A stretch of DNA of 64,000 nucleotides. Origin: CAYYIS01 sp964470965. Lineage in GTDB: Bacteria; JAAXHH01; JABIQT01. The notes under the pieces are model-generated. The model saw nothing but the letters and a program-made list of their open reading frames with translations, did not search any database and had not been told where the DNA came from. Location: the NCBI GenBank assembly GCA_964470965.1, contig CAYYIS010000026.1, forward strand, positions 6,123-70,122. The letters are read 5' to 3'. Positions 52,916-62,485 of the stretch are shown here, piece after piece (position 1 is the stretch's first letter; every line of letters begins with the position of its first letter). The translations under genes were made by a program, and so were the position numbers.

Positions 52916-53170
52916 TTGATTGGGATGGGCCGAAGGATAAGCTCTACCAAAAACGCAATATCGGTACGAGGCAATATGTCGGGTGGTGACACGGAAGAAA
53001 CCGAGCCCAGCCGCTCAAACGGACGCCCAGGTGGTTCGGTATTCACGATACGCTGACAAAAAGCGCAGGCGTACTCGCATTCCTGAGAGAACGGCCGGGC
53101 AACGATCGGCTTGGGAGCTTCTGAACTTAGAGAGACTCCAGAACCTCGTACAGGATGACTGTCGGGTTAG

Positions 53171-53827
53171 CTACCTTCGCCCCCTTTTCATAAACGACAA
53201 ACTTATCATCACATGGGCACCGTAAACAAACCCATCGATCGGCTGCAGGGCCGTAGTGAAAGAGCGATAGTAGTACATTCTCAGGAAGGAAACATCGAGA
53301 GATACCGGAAATTCGCTCAGTGTGGTCGCCGCGATACCGACAGCCGCATAAGGACCGGCGAGCAGGCCGAACCGAGTCGAACCGGACCCGTCCGAATTTT
53401 GAGATGTGGATGGTTGAATGCCCGGGTAGAACGTATTAAGCATGCCTATGCCGCCGGTCACATAGGTACGGTAATCTATAAGAGAGCTGCCCGCGCTGGA
53501 GGGACGAAACATGTAGGTAAGGCCAAACTGAAGTGGCACGATCGTGGACTGACTTTCGGCTGCGAAAATGCTGCTGGCTTTGAACAGCCCGAGGTTCGTT
53601 CTGGAATATCCTATCGAACTCCGCAGCTCCCATCTGGGATTGAACACATAGTACGCTTGGATACCGAAGGGCTGTGCCTCGGCTCCGGTTTCCTGAAACC
53701 TTAGATAGGTATATCCGCCTCCCGCGCGAATTTTCTCAACATCCTTGTCCTGGGCTCTGCCCACGACCGGAAACCCGATCCATAATATCGCCGCACTGAA
53801 GACCAGATACCGGTACCTGGGCTGCAT
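53171..53827 (-). CDS. Outer-membrane beta-barrel protein
   Basis: 218 residues, ATG 53827 with GAGG 5 bases upstream. A signal peptide covers the first 27 (YLVFSAAILWIGFPVVGRAQ). Alternating hydrophobic strands such as YTYLRFQETGAEAQPFG, ELRSSIGYSRTN and a C-terminal strand ending FMKRGRR fit a small 8-strand barrel of the OmpW/OprF type. No specific binding motif. It sits alone in a region of 250-330 bases without other genes. Possibly a structural or lipid-related porin. Confidence 0.7.
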   Translation of the reverse strand: MQPRYRYLVFSAAILWIGFPVVGRAQDKDVEKIRAGGGYTYLRFQETGAEAQPFGIQAYYVFNPRWELRSSIGYSRTNLGLFKASSIFAAESQSTIVPLQFGLTYMFRPSSAGSSLIDYRTYVTGGIGMLNTFYPGIQPSTSQNSDGSGSTRFGLLAGPYAAVGIAATTLSEFPVSLDVSFLRMYYYRSFTTALQPIDGFVYGAHVMISLSFMKRGRR

Positions 53828-53833
53828 GGCCAC

Positions 53834-54164
53834 CTCAATCTGTTTACATTACTTGTGAATTCAAATACATTTGAATCAATTATATGACGAAAATGTAAAG
53901 AGAATAGTTCCCTCCTGTTGGTAACTGTTGTTTTCTTCAAGAGGAAGTGAACTAAGAATCAATTTTTCCGATTGGATTTGCCGGCGAGTATCGGCAACTG
54001 TCGTTCAGCCCAGGCATTCTGGCTCTGCCCTTTTCATTGGGATCGAAGGGGGTTTCAGCGGAGTCGGCAGGTCCGGTACCCGTAATCAGAAAACTACCTA
54101 GTCCAGTGATGTCTGAATCTGAAACGTGCGATCCTTTGGCTCGTTCGAATTTATGAAATATTGA
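53834..54164. other. Intergenic region, no gene seen
   Basis: About 330 bases between the beta-barrel gene and the Omp85 gene end. No frame with a start and ribosome binding site, and no repeat of note. It includes the promoter region of the beta-barrel gene on the minus strand (AT-rich around 53860-53920). Confidence 0.4.
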
Positions 54165-55901
54165 TTAAAACTCATTCCGCAACCCGAAATGGACTTTTCC
54201 GTTCAACAGCGTATCCTCCTCCCCGATGGCATAGTCTATCCCCAGAATACCCAGTGACGATTCCAGTCGAAGGCCGATTCCATAACCTATTTTAGTGTCC
54301 CTGACGTGGGTTGTGGTCTTTCTGTATTCGAAACGGCCGGCATCAAAAAACATGAAAAAGCGCGAACGGGATGAGAGTAACACCCTATATTCGGCATTGG
54401 ACCAGAACACCCGGGAACCACGGAATTCATTTTCGCGATATCCCCTGAGTGTTCTTGCACCTCCGAAACGGAATTGCTGTGCAAGCGGCAGAATCCGCTC
54501 ACCACTCCGGATGTCCAGTCCATGCAGGCCTATGGACGCCACATGCCGCCGGACAACCGGAACATAGTACTCCAGATCAATCCGCACCCGGCTTGTCTGC
54601 ACCCGCGGTCGCTCCGGCGTGTGCAACATGCTGGCCTCGTTCCACCGGATGCCGTAAACCGCATCGAAACGTGCTACCGTGCCCCTGCGGGGGTTCAACA
54701 GGTCATCTCGGGAATCGATGGAAATACCGATCCGACCGTTGACCTCTCGACTACTGCCGAGCAGTGTGGCGCTGAGAGAATCGGGAATGATCCGGCGCCA
54801 GTCGACGGTGAAATGGCCTATGATCCGGTCCGTGAACGGCATCCTAGCCCGGGCGCTCAACTCGGTGGCAGTAAAAGAGGAATCCTGCTGAGTCTGGCCC
54901 AGCTCGAAGCCGATCGTGACCGGATATCCCAGCAACCACGGCTCCTCGTACCGTATCCGTATGTCGGATGACAGCGGATCCCGCCGAAGCCAGGAGGCGT
55001 GCACCTGCCGGCCGGTACCTGCTATGTTTTTAAGAGACAGTGTAGCCGCCCCGGTAATGAAACCAGACCGGCCCTGTAAGCCCGGCATATAACCGAGGAT
55101 GCCATCGACCGCGCTTGTACGTCCCTCTTCCACTCGAATTACGATCGATGCTCCGTCTCCACTCTGGTTCACATCCAGCTCCGCCTCAGAAACGGTTTCG
55201 AACAATCCCAACCGCAACAACCGCTCTCGGCCTTGTACCAGGCGGCGCTGATCGAACGGCATTCCGGCCGCCGTCCGCAATTCTCGAATGATGACGTGAT
55301 CCTTCGTATGTGTGTTTCCTTCGACGCGAAATCCGTCTATTCGGATAAGCGGCCCTTCGTGTATGATAAGAGTAACGTCGATCGAATCATCCGCGGGACG
55401 CAGCTTGGCGATCTCAACCCTGCAGTATGGATATCCCTCTCGCTCATAACGAGTAAGCAGTCGGTCGATGTCCCGCTTCAGAAGCTGTGCGTTGAACGGA
55501 TCGCCCGTACGACTGTCGAATTCCACTAGGAGGTCCACCGTGTCCCTGAAAGTATTGCCGGATATCTCGATCTTACCGAATTGCGCAGGCGTCCCTTCAC
55601 GGACCGCGAGAAAAATAACGACGGATAAAGAATCTCCCGAAAATTGGACTACCGGCAGTATTTCCGCACGAAGATACCCCTGAGCCGCATATCGTTCGAG
55701 CACCTGCCGCAGACCCTTGTCGAACAGATTTTTGTCGTAAGGCCTTCCCGGGTGCAGGCCGGCTGTCCCTACGATATCATCGGTTGACATGACCGTATTT
55801 CCGGTGACTTCGGTTTTCTCGATCGTTTGATTGACAGGCTGGTTCACTGTCGATATGGTTAGCGCCAGTAAAATGGATGCCGCGGTCACGATAGCAGTCA
55901 A
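54165..55901 (-). CDS. Omp85-family outer-membrane protein (BamA/TamA-type), POTRA repeats + barrel
   Basis: 578 residues from a TTG at 55901 that overlaps the MATE stop by four bases (TTGA), with AGAGGA 8 bases upstream; the frame stays open for 35 codons upstream but within the MATE gene. A signal-like stretch (residues 2-17) is followed by POTRA-type repeats (IEKTEVTGNTVMSTDDI, FGKIEISGNTF, IRIDGFRVEGNTHTKDHVIIREL) and then a C-terminal barrel with FGGARTLRGYRENEFRG (the conserved RG-F/Y plug motif) and GYGIGLRLES. Such proteins insert outer-membrane proteins or secrete partners. Fourth gene of a minus-strand operon. Confidence 0.87.
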   Translation of the reverse strand: MTAIVTAASILLALTISTVNQPVNQTIEKTEVTGNTVMSTDDIVGTAGLHPGRPYDKNLFDKGLRQVLERYAAQGYLRAEILPVVQFSGDSLSVVIFLAVREGTPAQFGKIEISGNTFRDTVDLLVEFDSRTGDPFNAQLLKRDIDRLLTRYEREGYPYCRVEIAKLRPADDSIDVTLIIHEGPLIRIDGFRVEGNTHTKDHVIIRELRTAAGMPFDQRRLVQGRERLLRLGLFETVSEAELDVNQSGDGASIVIRVEEGRTSAVDGILGYMPGLQGRSGFITGAATLSLKNIAGTGRQVHASWLRRDPLSSDIRIRYEEPWLLGYPVTIGFELGQTQQDSSFTATELSARARMPFTDRIIGHFTVDWRRIIPDSLSATLLGSSREVNGRIGISIDSRDDLLNPRRGTVARFDAVYGIRWNEASMLHTPERPRVQTSRVRIDLEYYVPVVRRHVASIGLHGLDIRSGERILPLAQQFRFGGARTLRGYRENEFRGSRVFWSNAEYRVLLSSRSRFFMFFDAGRFEYRKTTTHVRDTKIGYGIGLRLESSLGILGIDYAIGEEDTLLNGKVHFGLRNEF

Positions 55902-57241
55902 AGCGCAATCCTCTTCCACCGTCCCCGACGGAATAAAATGTAGCCCACAACGGCCCGAAGGCCCCAATCGATCACCGTCCCCCACCACACACCGGCCAGC
56001 CCCCATCCCATTTCCATCGTAAATACGTATATAACTCCGACCCGCAGAAAGATCGCCCCAAAGAAACTGATAAGCATCGGACTCAAGGTGTCACCCGCGC
56101 CCCTCATGGCCGCGGTATAGATCATCAGCAAGGATGACGAAATCAGCTCCAACGCCGCAATACGGACGCACAGGGCCGCCAGGTCGCTGACTTCGCGACT
56201 GGGACTGAAGACGCTCACAAGCATTTCCGGTATGGTCACAAACGGCACCGCCAGTACCGCCATAGCGACCGTACCGATAATGGCGGATTTCCTTACAGTG
56301 AGAACCGCAATTTCCGGTTTCTCCGCGCCCAGGCTCTGACCCACGATGGCCGATACCGCCATGGAAAGTCCGTAAACCGGCATAAAACAGAACATTTCGA
56401 TACGAATCGCCATAAAATGTGCTGCCAACGCGGTGGTACCAAGACCGGTGACGATCCACAGGAACGCCCAGTAGGCACCCTGTAGTACGCCCTGTTCCCC
56501 GATGTTGGGCAGGGCAACCCGGAGGATGGACTTGACCAGGGACAGATTAACGGTGTAGAGATGCCTGCCGCAGATATAGAATCCATCTCCGAGGCGAAAC
56601 AGTTTCACCAGGATGATTGACGCACCGATAACAAAGGACAGTCCGGTCGCCAGGGCGGCGCCCTCGATACCCATCCGGGGAAACGGTCCGATACCGAAAA
56701 TCAGCACCCAGTCGCCCACCACGTTGAAGCAGTTCATGATGCCGGTGGCCACCAGCGGTGTCCGCGTGTCGCCAGACGCCCGGAGGATGGCGCCCCCGAT
56801 ATACAGTATCAGGCGCACCAGGCTGAAGGTAAACACGATGTCCATGTACCCGAGTGCTGCCTCGATCACCTCTGGTTCCGTGCCCAAGGCCATCAGAGCC
56901 TGCTCACCAAAAGTGAGTCCGACAACCGCCAGTATGCCTCCCAGAACAATACCTATGAGCAAGCCCTGACCCGCAGCCTCACTGGCCGCGTTCTTATCCT
57001 TGCGGCCCAGATTCCGAGCTACGATGGCGCCCGCCGCCACCCCGATGCCGTAAAACGTAAAAATGACTGTGAACAACACCATCGAACTCTGTCCCACCGC
57101 GGCGAAGGCGATGGTTCCCAGGCGGCCAACGAAAATGCTGTCGATAATGTACACAAACGTCTGAAGCAGATTCTCCAGAATCGCCGGCCACGCAAGGGAA
57201 ATGATGGTACGGTTCAATCGCTTTTCAGAAAGATCGATCAT
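55898..57241 (-). CDS. MATE-family multidrug/solute efflux transporter
   Basis: 447 residues, 12 transmembrane helices. The two halves each begin with a typical P-A-I-L-E-N-L / P-N-I-G-E-Q pattern, and FVGRLGTIAFAAVGQS, AIVARNLGRKDKNAAS and VGQSLGAEKP match the MATE/NorM family, which uses H+ or Na+ to export cationic compounds or, in related subfamilies, lipid-linked molecules. It ends by overlapping the Omp85 gene and begins 7 bases after the glycosyltransferase gene, so the operon order is SDR, glycosyltransferase, MATE, Omp85. Confidence 0.93.
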   Translation of the reverse strand: MIDLSEKRLNRTIISLAWPAILENLLQTFVYIIDSIFVGRLGTIAFAAVGQSSMVLFTVIFTFYGIGVAAGAIVARNLGRKDKNAASEAAGQGLLIGIVLGGILAVVGLTFGEQALMALGTEPEVIEAALGYMDIVFTFSLVRLILYIGGAILRASGDTRTPLVATGIMNCFNVVGDWVLIFGIGPFPRMGIEGAALATGLSFVIGASIILVKLFRLGDGFYICGRHLYTVNLSLVKSILRVALPNIGEQGVLQGAYWAFLWIVTGLGTTALAAHFMAIRIEMFCFMPVYGLSMAVSAIVGQSLGAEKPEIAVLTVRKSAIIGTVAMAVLAVPFVTIPEMLVSVFSPSREVSDLAALCVRIAALELISSSLLMIYTAAMRGAGDTLSPMLISFFGAIFLRVGVIYVFTMEMGWGLAGVWWGTVIDWGLRAVVGYILFRRGRWKRIAL

Positions 57242-57248
57242 GGAGGGC

Positions 57249-59228
57249 CTATGGCTGGATTTCGTTCCGCCTGAAGACGCGGTATTCGTCTATCTCCGTA
57301 TCGAGTTCGTAACCTGCATGTATGTAATTCCATAGAGTTTCAGCGTGTTCAAAATTCCAGTCGATGATGATAAAACGAGTCTGTGTCTGCTCCAGAATTT
57401 CTCTTATGGCAACCTGCTCTGGCTGATTCGGAACGAGAGGAAGAGGAAAATGAAGAGGCGCCGGAGTGTTTCGCTCTGACAGAAACATAATTAGCCCTCC
57501 GTTTTTCGCAGCCACGAACACGGGTTCTGAAGCAGCAGTCCGTTCGCGGATATATTGACAGATCGCCTCTATGGGATCCGCATAGTTCTGTTTTACGCCA
57601 ATCCCCCAGTCGCCTCACGGCATCGTGTAGCTTATACGCCTGTCCAGTGAGAGGCGGCCATCCTGTCCCAGCGCTTTCAACTCCAGCCAGTACTGGGATC
57701 CCCAGATTACAAACGCGGAAATGGCCGTCAGCGGTAGGGAAAGCATCGAGGCCAGGCGTACCGTATGACCGATACGTCTCGACCAGGGCAGTGCAAACCA
57801 CTCTGCAGCCGTAGACAGTGCCCATAAACGGTGAACGATGAAGATATACAGGACGAAACCGGTCGGCATCGTATAGACCAGGTAAAACGGGTGTTGCATG
57901 GGATATATACAGAACAGAACGTACAGATGCGCGACGAAGACGGCGCCCACGATTCGCCGGTCAGAGCCGTTAAGGCCGAGACATCCGGGACGGACATGTT
58001 CGCAAACGAGAAACGGGAAGAGGAGCCAGGAAAAGAGGGGCGATGCCAGGTAGACCACACTATAGAAAATTTCCAGGTTCGCCCATCCCAAGAATGCCGA
58101 TGGAGAGGTCCATGCTTCCATACCGTCGATGGTGAGCCGCACCGGGTAGATCATAAGCGACAGGCAAATCAGCGGCCACAAGGCTTTTCTAAAGAAAGCA
58201 TGGTCCCATCTCTTAGAGATTGCCCAGGCAGGTGCCAGGAGGAGCAGTAGAAATGTGCCCAGGGGATTCTGTACCCAGTCCTGTAATGCCGGAAAGTTAC
58301 TACCCCAGACCCACTGATCAAGAAATCGACCCGGATACTGAAACGTACCGTACATCAGGTCCGAAAGCCCGCCGTGCCACGCGAAAAAGCCGGCATAGCA
58401 GGCCAGAGGTAAACAAAAGCCCGCCATGGTCCACAGGACCGGCCTAAGGCAGGCCGTGTCCTCTCCGTTATTCCGATCCCTGGAGAACCAGATAATCAGG
58501 GGACTGAGCCACAGCATGGAGAGAAAGAGATACGCGATATGAGGTTGCCGCATCCAGGCGGGCTGAATGTAGACTGTATAGATAAGCGCCGCAATAAAGA
58601 GACACAGTGTCCTGACCACCCGGTCCCATATGGTATGTCGCAGGCCTGATATCACAGGGTACTGCCAGATCAGGTACGCAATCAGCCCGGAGACGGTGAA
58701 GGCGCCCATGGTCTGTTTAGACAGGAAGCCGCAACCTGCAGCCAAACCGGCGGCCAGGAGATAGTGAGGTCGGCCTTCCTCCAGGAACCTTATGAGCGAC
58801 AGCAGGGCTGCTGTTCCCAGAATAACCGCGTACCAGGAGTGAAAGGCCGTGGGGTTGATCGGAAAAGCGAACAGGAAAACCAGCCCCGGTACAAACGCCC
58901 AGAAACCAGGCACTAGGCGCTCGGCGATGCGAACGGTCATTACAGACGTCAGCCCGATCAGCAGTCCCAGGGCTACCCGTACAACACCGATGTGGATACC
59001 GAACACCTTGAACAGGAAGGCATAGAAATAAAAAACGCCTCCCGTGTACAGCGTATAATAATCACTGTGGGGCAGGTCGCCGTTCAGGATACGAACGGCC
59101 GGATAGATGGCGTTGCCTTCGTCGAATTGATTGAATCCCCGGTCGTAGAAGAGAGCCAGCCAGGCAATCGTTATCACGAGGAATATGATCCATCCCGTAC
59201 GGGGCGCTCCGGCGGATTTCATCATCAT
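57249..59228 (-). CDS. ArnT/PMT-like membrane glycosyltransferase interrupted by an in-frame TGA
   Basis: About 658 codons in one frame. The first 537 encode a multi-spanning membrane protein with an N-terminal FDEGNAIYPAVRILNGDLPH motif (the acid residue of GT39/GT83-type enzymes) and at least 11 hydrophobic helices. A TGA at 57615-57617 stops the frame, but the same frame continues with GDWGIGVKQNYADPIEAI and FVAAKNGGLIMFLSERN to 57249, which looks like the missing C-terminal domain of this enzyme class. A single C-to-T change (CGA or TGG to TGA) would explain it. It overlaps the SDR stop by four bases (ATGA). Product may be truncated; function unknown. Confidence 0.75.
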
Positions 59229-60049
59229 GCCTCACGCGGCCGTTTGGGAGGCGCCGCGGCCACGCCCTCCATGCCGCCGCTGACCCGGAGTATCTCCCCA
59301 GTGATCCAGGCGGCTGCCGGACTGCACAGAAACGCCACGCTATTCGCGATATCCGCCGGTTCGCCCCACCTGCCGAGCGGAATGGCGGTACGGATACGCT
59401 CGACCATCTGCTCTTCTGTCAGGTCCAGTGTCTTGCTACGCTGAACCATGTTTGACCGGTTGAATTCCGTATAAACCGGTCCTGGACACACTCCGTTCAC
59501 CCGCACCCCGTACGCTGCCAGTTCCAGGGCCAACGTACGCGTCAGGCTGATGATCCCCTCCTTCGCCACATTGTACGCCGCCACCAGCGCAGCCGGGTTC
59601 TGCCCATTTATGGACGAAATGTTGACGATATTTCCGGCCTCTTGCCGTTCCATGATGCCGCCGGCCGCCCGGCAGCAGTAAAACGCTCCGGTCAGCGTCA
59701 CCCGTATGACCCGGTCCCACTCCTCATCGCTTAAGTCGACGACCGGCGTCACTTTCTGCCCCACGCCCGCGTTGTTCACCAGAATGTCCAGTTTTCCATG
59801 TTCCTCTGCCAAATCGTTGAACATGGCGGTAACGGAATTACTGTCCGTGATATCCAGCTGCCTGGGGTGTACATTCAAACCCCGTGCATCCAGCTTACTG
59901 GCTTCTTTAGTGACTTTATCCGTTTGAAGGTCTGCCATGATAACGGTCGCGCCGTTCGAAGCCAACTTCTCAGAAATGCCCAGACCAAGTCCCTGGGCTG
60001 CCCCGGTTACAACGGCGAGGGCGCCATCGATGCGGTAGAGGGAATCCAT
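59225..60049 (-). CDS. SDR-family NAD(P)-dependent oxidoreductase
   Basis: 274 residues; ATG with AAGGAG 9 bases upstream. Rossmann motif TGAAQGLGLG, NNAGVGQ, catalytic serine in NISSINGQNP and Y-N-V-A-K. A C-terminal GWISGG-type ending (WITGEILRVSGG) and the tail rich in Ala/Pro/Arg extend it. The subgroup is similar to glucose/ribitol or 3-oxoacyl reductases. First gene of an operon with the glycosyltransferase, MATE and Omp85 genes, to which it may supply a sugar or lipid precursor. It diverges from sahH across 175 bases. Confidence 0.9.
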   Translation of the reverse strand: MDSLYRIDGALAVVTGAAQGLGLGISEKLASNGATVIMADLQTDKVTKEASKLDARGLNVHPRQLDITDSNSVTAMFNDLAEEHGKLDILVNNAGVGQKVTPVVDLSDEEWDRVIRVTLTGAFYCCRAAGGIMERQEAGNIVNISSINGQNPAALVAAYNVAKEGIISLTRTLALELAAYGVRVNGVCPGPVYTEFNRSNMVQRSKTLDLTEEQMVERIRTAIPLGRWGEPADIANSVAFLCSPAAAWITGEILRVSGGMEGVAAAPPKRPREA

Positions 60050-60067
60050 GATATGTTCTCCTTTTTC

Positions 60068-60092
60068 TATAATGTTTGGAATTTGGTATAAT
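60068..60092 (+). promoter_or_regulatory. Two -10-like TATAAT boxes upstream of sahH
   Basis: TATAAT occurs at 60068-60073 and again at 60087-60092 on the plus strand, in the 175-base space between the divergent SDR and sahH genes. The matching -35 hexamers are poor (TTTCTA at 60064-60069 for the second). Leader to the ATG would be about 125 bases. Confidence 0.35.
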
Positions 60093-60224
60093 AAGTAATA
60101 CGTGGGCCAAATTCAAGTACGACTTCGCCATCTGTTTCCCACTTGACTTCATTACCTCAACATTGTATGCTCGTAAGTTTGAATTAATGCTATCGACGCA
60201 ACCCCGAATACTTCGGAGTACACG

Positions 60225-61472
60225 ATGAGTTACGATGTAAAGGACCTGTCTCTCGCCGATGTCGGGGCCGCCCGGATAGAATGGGATGCCCGCCAGATGC
60301 CGGTGCTGCGTTCCATACGCGAAAGGTTCGCGCATGAGCAGCCGTTTAAGGGCATGCGTATCGCCGTGTGCCTTCATATCTCGACCAAAACCGCCAACCT
60401 GGTGCTGACCGTCAAATCCGGTGGCGCGGACCTCGCTGTCTGCGCCTCTAATCCGCTAAGCACACAGGACGATGTGGCGGCCAGCCTGGTAGTGCACCAC
60501 GATGTGCCCATGTATGCCATAAAAGGTGAAGATCAGGAGACATTCCGGCGACACCTGCACACCGTACTGGATACCCGGCCGGTGCTGCTGATGGATGACG
60601 GAGCAGATCTTACCGCGATCGCTCACATGGAATACCGCGACTTGCTGACCGACATCATCGGCGGTACTGAAGAAACAACTACGGGTGTGAACCGTTTGCG
60701 GGCCATGGAGCAGAAAGGTGATCTTTCTTTTCCGGTGGTGGCGGTGAACGAATCCGACACCAAACATCTGTTCGATAACCGGTTCGGCACTGGACAGAGC
60801 GCGCTCGACGGCATCATCCGGGCGACCAACGTCCTGATTGCAGGCAAGACGGTGGTCGTGTGCGGGTACGGATGGTGCGGCCGGGGTGTGGCCTCCCGCG
60901 CAAGAGGGCTTGGGGCGGATGTCGTCGTAACCGAGGTGAACCCCATCCAGGCACTGGAGGCGGTGATGGAAGGCTATCGGGTGATGCCTATGAAGGAGGC
61001 TGCGAAAATCGGTGGCCTTTTCATCACGGTCACCGGCAACCACCACGTCATCAGCGGCGACCACTTGGCCGCTATGCGGGACGGCGCTCTGCTGGCCAAT
61101 GCCGGGCACTTCGATGTGGAGATTGACCTGGTCTCACTCAAAAACATGGCAACGGGCGTACAGCCGATGCGGCCATTCGTCGATCAATACACTCTAGCGG
61201 ACGGTCGCCGACTATATGTGTTGGGTGAAGGGCGCCTCGTCAATCTGGTAGCCGGCGAAGGACATCCGGCGGGCGTAATGGACCTGTCATTCGCGAATCA
61301 GGCGTTGGCGGCTGAGTATATCGTTAAGAACCATCAGACCCTGGAGAACAGAGTGCACACCCTTCCTGAAAACATTGACAGCAACATTGCCCGTCTCAAG
61401 CTGGAGTCTATGGGCATCGCACACGATTCGCTCACGCCAGAACAGGAAGCATACCTGGAATCCTGGCAATAA
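60225..61472 (+). CDS. ahcY: Adenosylhomocysteinase (S-adenosyl-L-homocysteine hydrolase), short archaeal/Thermotoga-type
   Basis: 415 residues, a little shorter than the classical 430-470. Conserved blocks are HISTKTANLVLTV, ASNPLSTQDDVAA, MDDGADLTA, GGTEETTTGVNRL, VNESDTKHLFDNRFGTGQS, the NAD loop VVCGYGWCGRGVA, TVTGNHHVI and GHFDVEIDL. The enzyme splits SAH into adenosine and homocysteine, clearing the inhibitory product of SAM methyltransferases. RBS GGAG 7 bases before ATG. 12 bases before the ADP-ribosylglycohydrolase gene, so the two are cotranscribed. No SAH riboswitch is seen in the leader. Confidence 0.94.
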   Translation: MSYDVKDLSLADVGAARIEWDARQMPVLRSIRERFAHEQPFKGMRIAVCLHISTKTANLVLTVKSGGADLAVCASNPLSTQDDVAASLVVHHDVPMYAIKGEDQETFRRHLHTVLDTRPVLLMDDGADLTAIAHMEYRDLLTDIIGGTEETTTGVNRLRAMEQKGDLSFPVVAVNESDTKHLFDNRFGTGQSALDGIIRATNVLIAGKTVVVCGYGWCGRGVASRARGLGADVVVTEVNPIQALEAVMEGYRVMPMKEAAKIGGLFITVTGNHHVISGDHLAAMRDGALLANAGHFDVEIDLVSLKNMATGVQPMRPFVDQYTLADGRRLYVLGEGRLVNLVAGEGHPAGVMDLSFANQALAAEYIVKNHQTLENRVHTLPENIDSNIARLKLESMGIAHDSLTPEQEAYLESWQ

Positions 61473-61484
61473 GGGTAGTGCCCA

Positions 61485-62471
61485 ATGCCCACACCCGAAC
61501 AATTCGCCGGATGCCTGATCGGAAAATGTGTGGGCGACGCCATCGGTTATCCGATCGAAGGGCAGACGCCGAAGCAGTGCAGGGAATACATAGACAGGTG
61601 CATCCGCCCCGGTGTCATCGAAAGCTGGTCCGGGCAGTATTCGGATGACTCACAGTTTGCGCGGGAGCTGGTGCAGAGCATCGTGTCCTGCGGAACGTTT
61701 GATCCAGTCCACTATGCCCGCCATGTATGTGCCCTGTTCGCTGAAAACCGCATCGTTGGACCCGGCATGGGTGCTACCGCCGCCGCCATGCGCCTGGCGC
61801 AGGGCGTACCCTGGGATCAGGCGGGTACCCCTGCACCGTCGGCAGGCAACGGGACCGCCATGCGCGTCGCCCCACTCGGCCTGTTCTATTGTCATGACCA
61901 TGAATCGCTGGTGGGCGCGGCCCGCAATCAGGCCCGTGTCACCCATCAGGATCCCCGATGCCACGCCGGTGCCATCGCCATCGCTGGTGCCACAGCCCTG
62001 GCCGTGCTACAAACCCGGGCCGACCCGGTGGTGTTTCTGCCTCGGGTCGCCGCTTGGTGCCGCCAGGAAGACCCTGTCCTCGCGGAATCGATTGGACAGA
62101 TATCCGAATGGCGTAACGAAGAATCTGACACGGTGCGGGAGATTGTTAAAGCCATCGGTGTCGTGCCGGATCACTGGAGTCATGGAGAGGGTATTCCACC
62201 GTTCGTCACCCAGAGTGTGCTGTGGGCCCTGTACGCCTTTATCTGTGAGCCGGATGATTTTACCGAGGCCATTTGTCTGGCCATATCAGGCGGTGGTGAC
62301 GTGGACACGACCGCAGCCATGACCGGCGCGATGTGCGGCGCTCGGCTCGGTTTGTCAGCCGTCCCGAAACACTGGGCGCGCCGGGTTAACGACGGTGGAA
62401 CGTGGGGACATCGGGAATTAATCCATCTTGCTGAGGCGTGTTACGGGATTCACCAGGGGCTTTACAAATAA
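61485..62471 (+). CDS. ADP-ribosylglycohydrolase-family protein
   Basis: 328 residues. N-terminal CLIGKCVGDAIGYPIEG, the metal site SDDSQFA (family T-D-D-T), then GNGTAMRVAPLG and the second metal motif ISGGGDVDTTAAMTGAMCGA. These are the Mg2+ ligands of DraG/ARH hydrolases, which remove ADP-ribose from arginine or other residues or cleave related ribosyl compounds. It is third-party evidence for NAD-linked or nucleoside-ribosyl metabolism beside sahH. 12 bases after sahH and 14 bases before the oligopeptidase gene. Substrate uncertain. Confidence 0.9.
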   Translation: MPTPEQFAGCLIGKCVGDAIGYPIEGQTPKQCREYIDRCIRPGVIESWSGQYSDDSQFARELVQSIVSCGTFDPVHYARHVCALFAENRIVGPGMGATAAAMRLAQGVPWDQAGTPAPSAGNGTAMRVAPLGLFYCHDHESLVGAARNQARVTHQDPRCHAGAIAIAGATALAVLQTRADPVVFLPRVAAWCRQEDPVLAESIGQISEWRNEESDTVREIVKAIGVVPDHWSHGEGIPPFVTQSVLWALYAFICEPDDFTEAICLAISGGGDVDTTAAMTGAMCGARLGLSAVPKHWARRVNDGGTWGHRELIHLAEACYGIHQGLYK

Positions 62472-62485
62472 CCGAGGAGCGCATC

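Noticed and set aside
57615..57617. Genome-wide recoding of TGA or selenocysteine insertion
   Set aside because: TGA is the normal terminator of several genes in this window and the flanking residues do not match a known selenoprotein motif. Simple nonsense mutation or error is more likely.
60050..60224. SAH or SAM riboswitch upstream of the adenosylhomocysteinase gene
   Set aside because: I compared the 175-base leader with the consensus I know; no conserved core or paired stems of those riboswitches are present.
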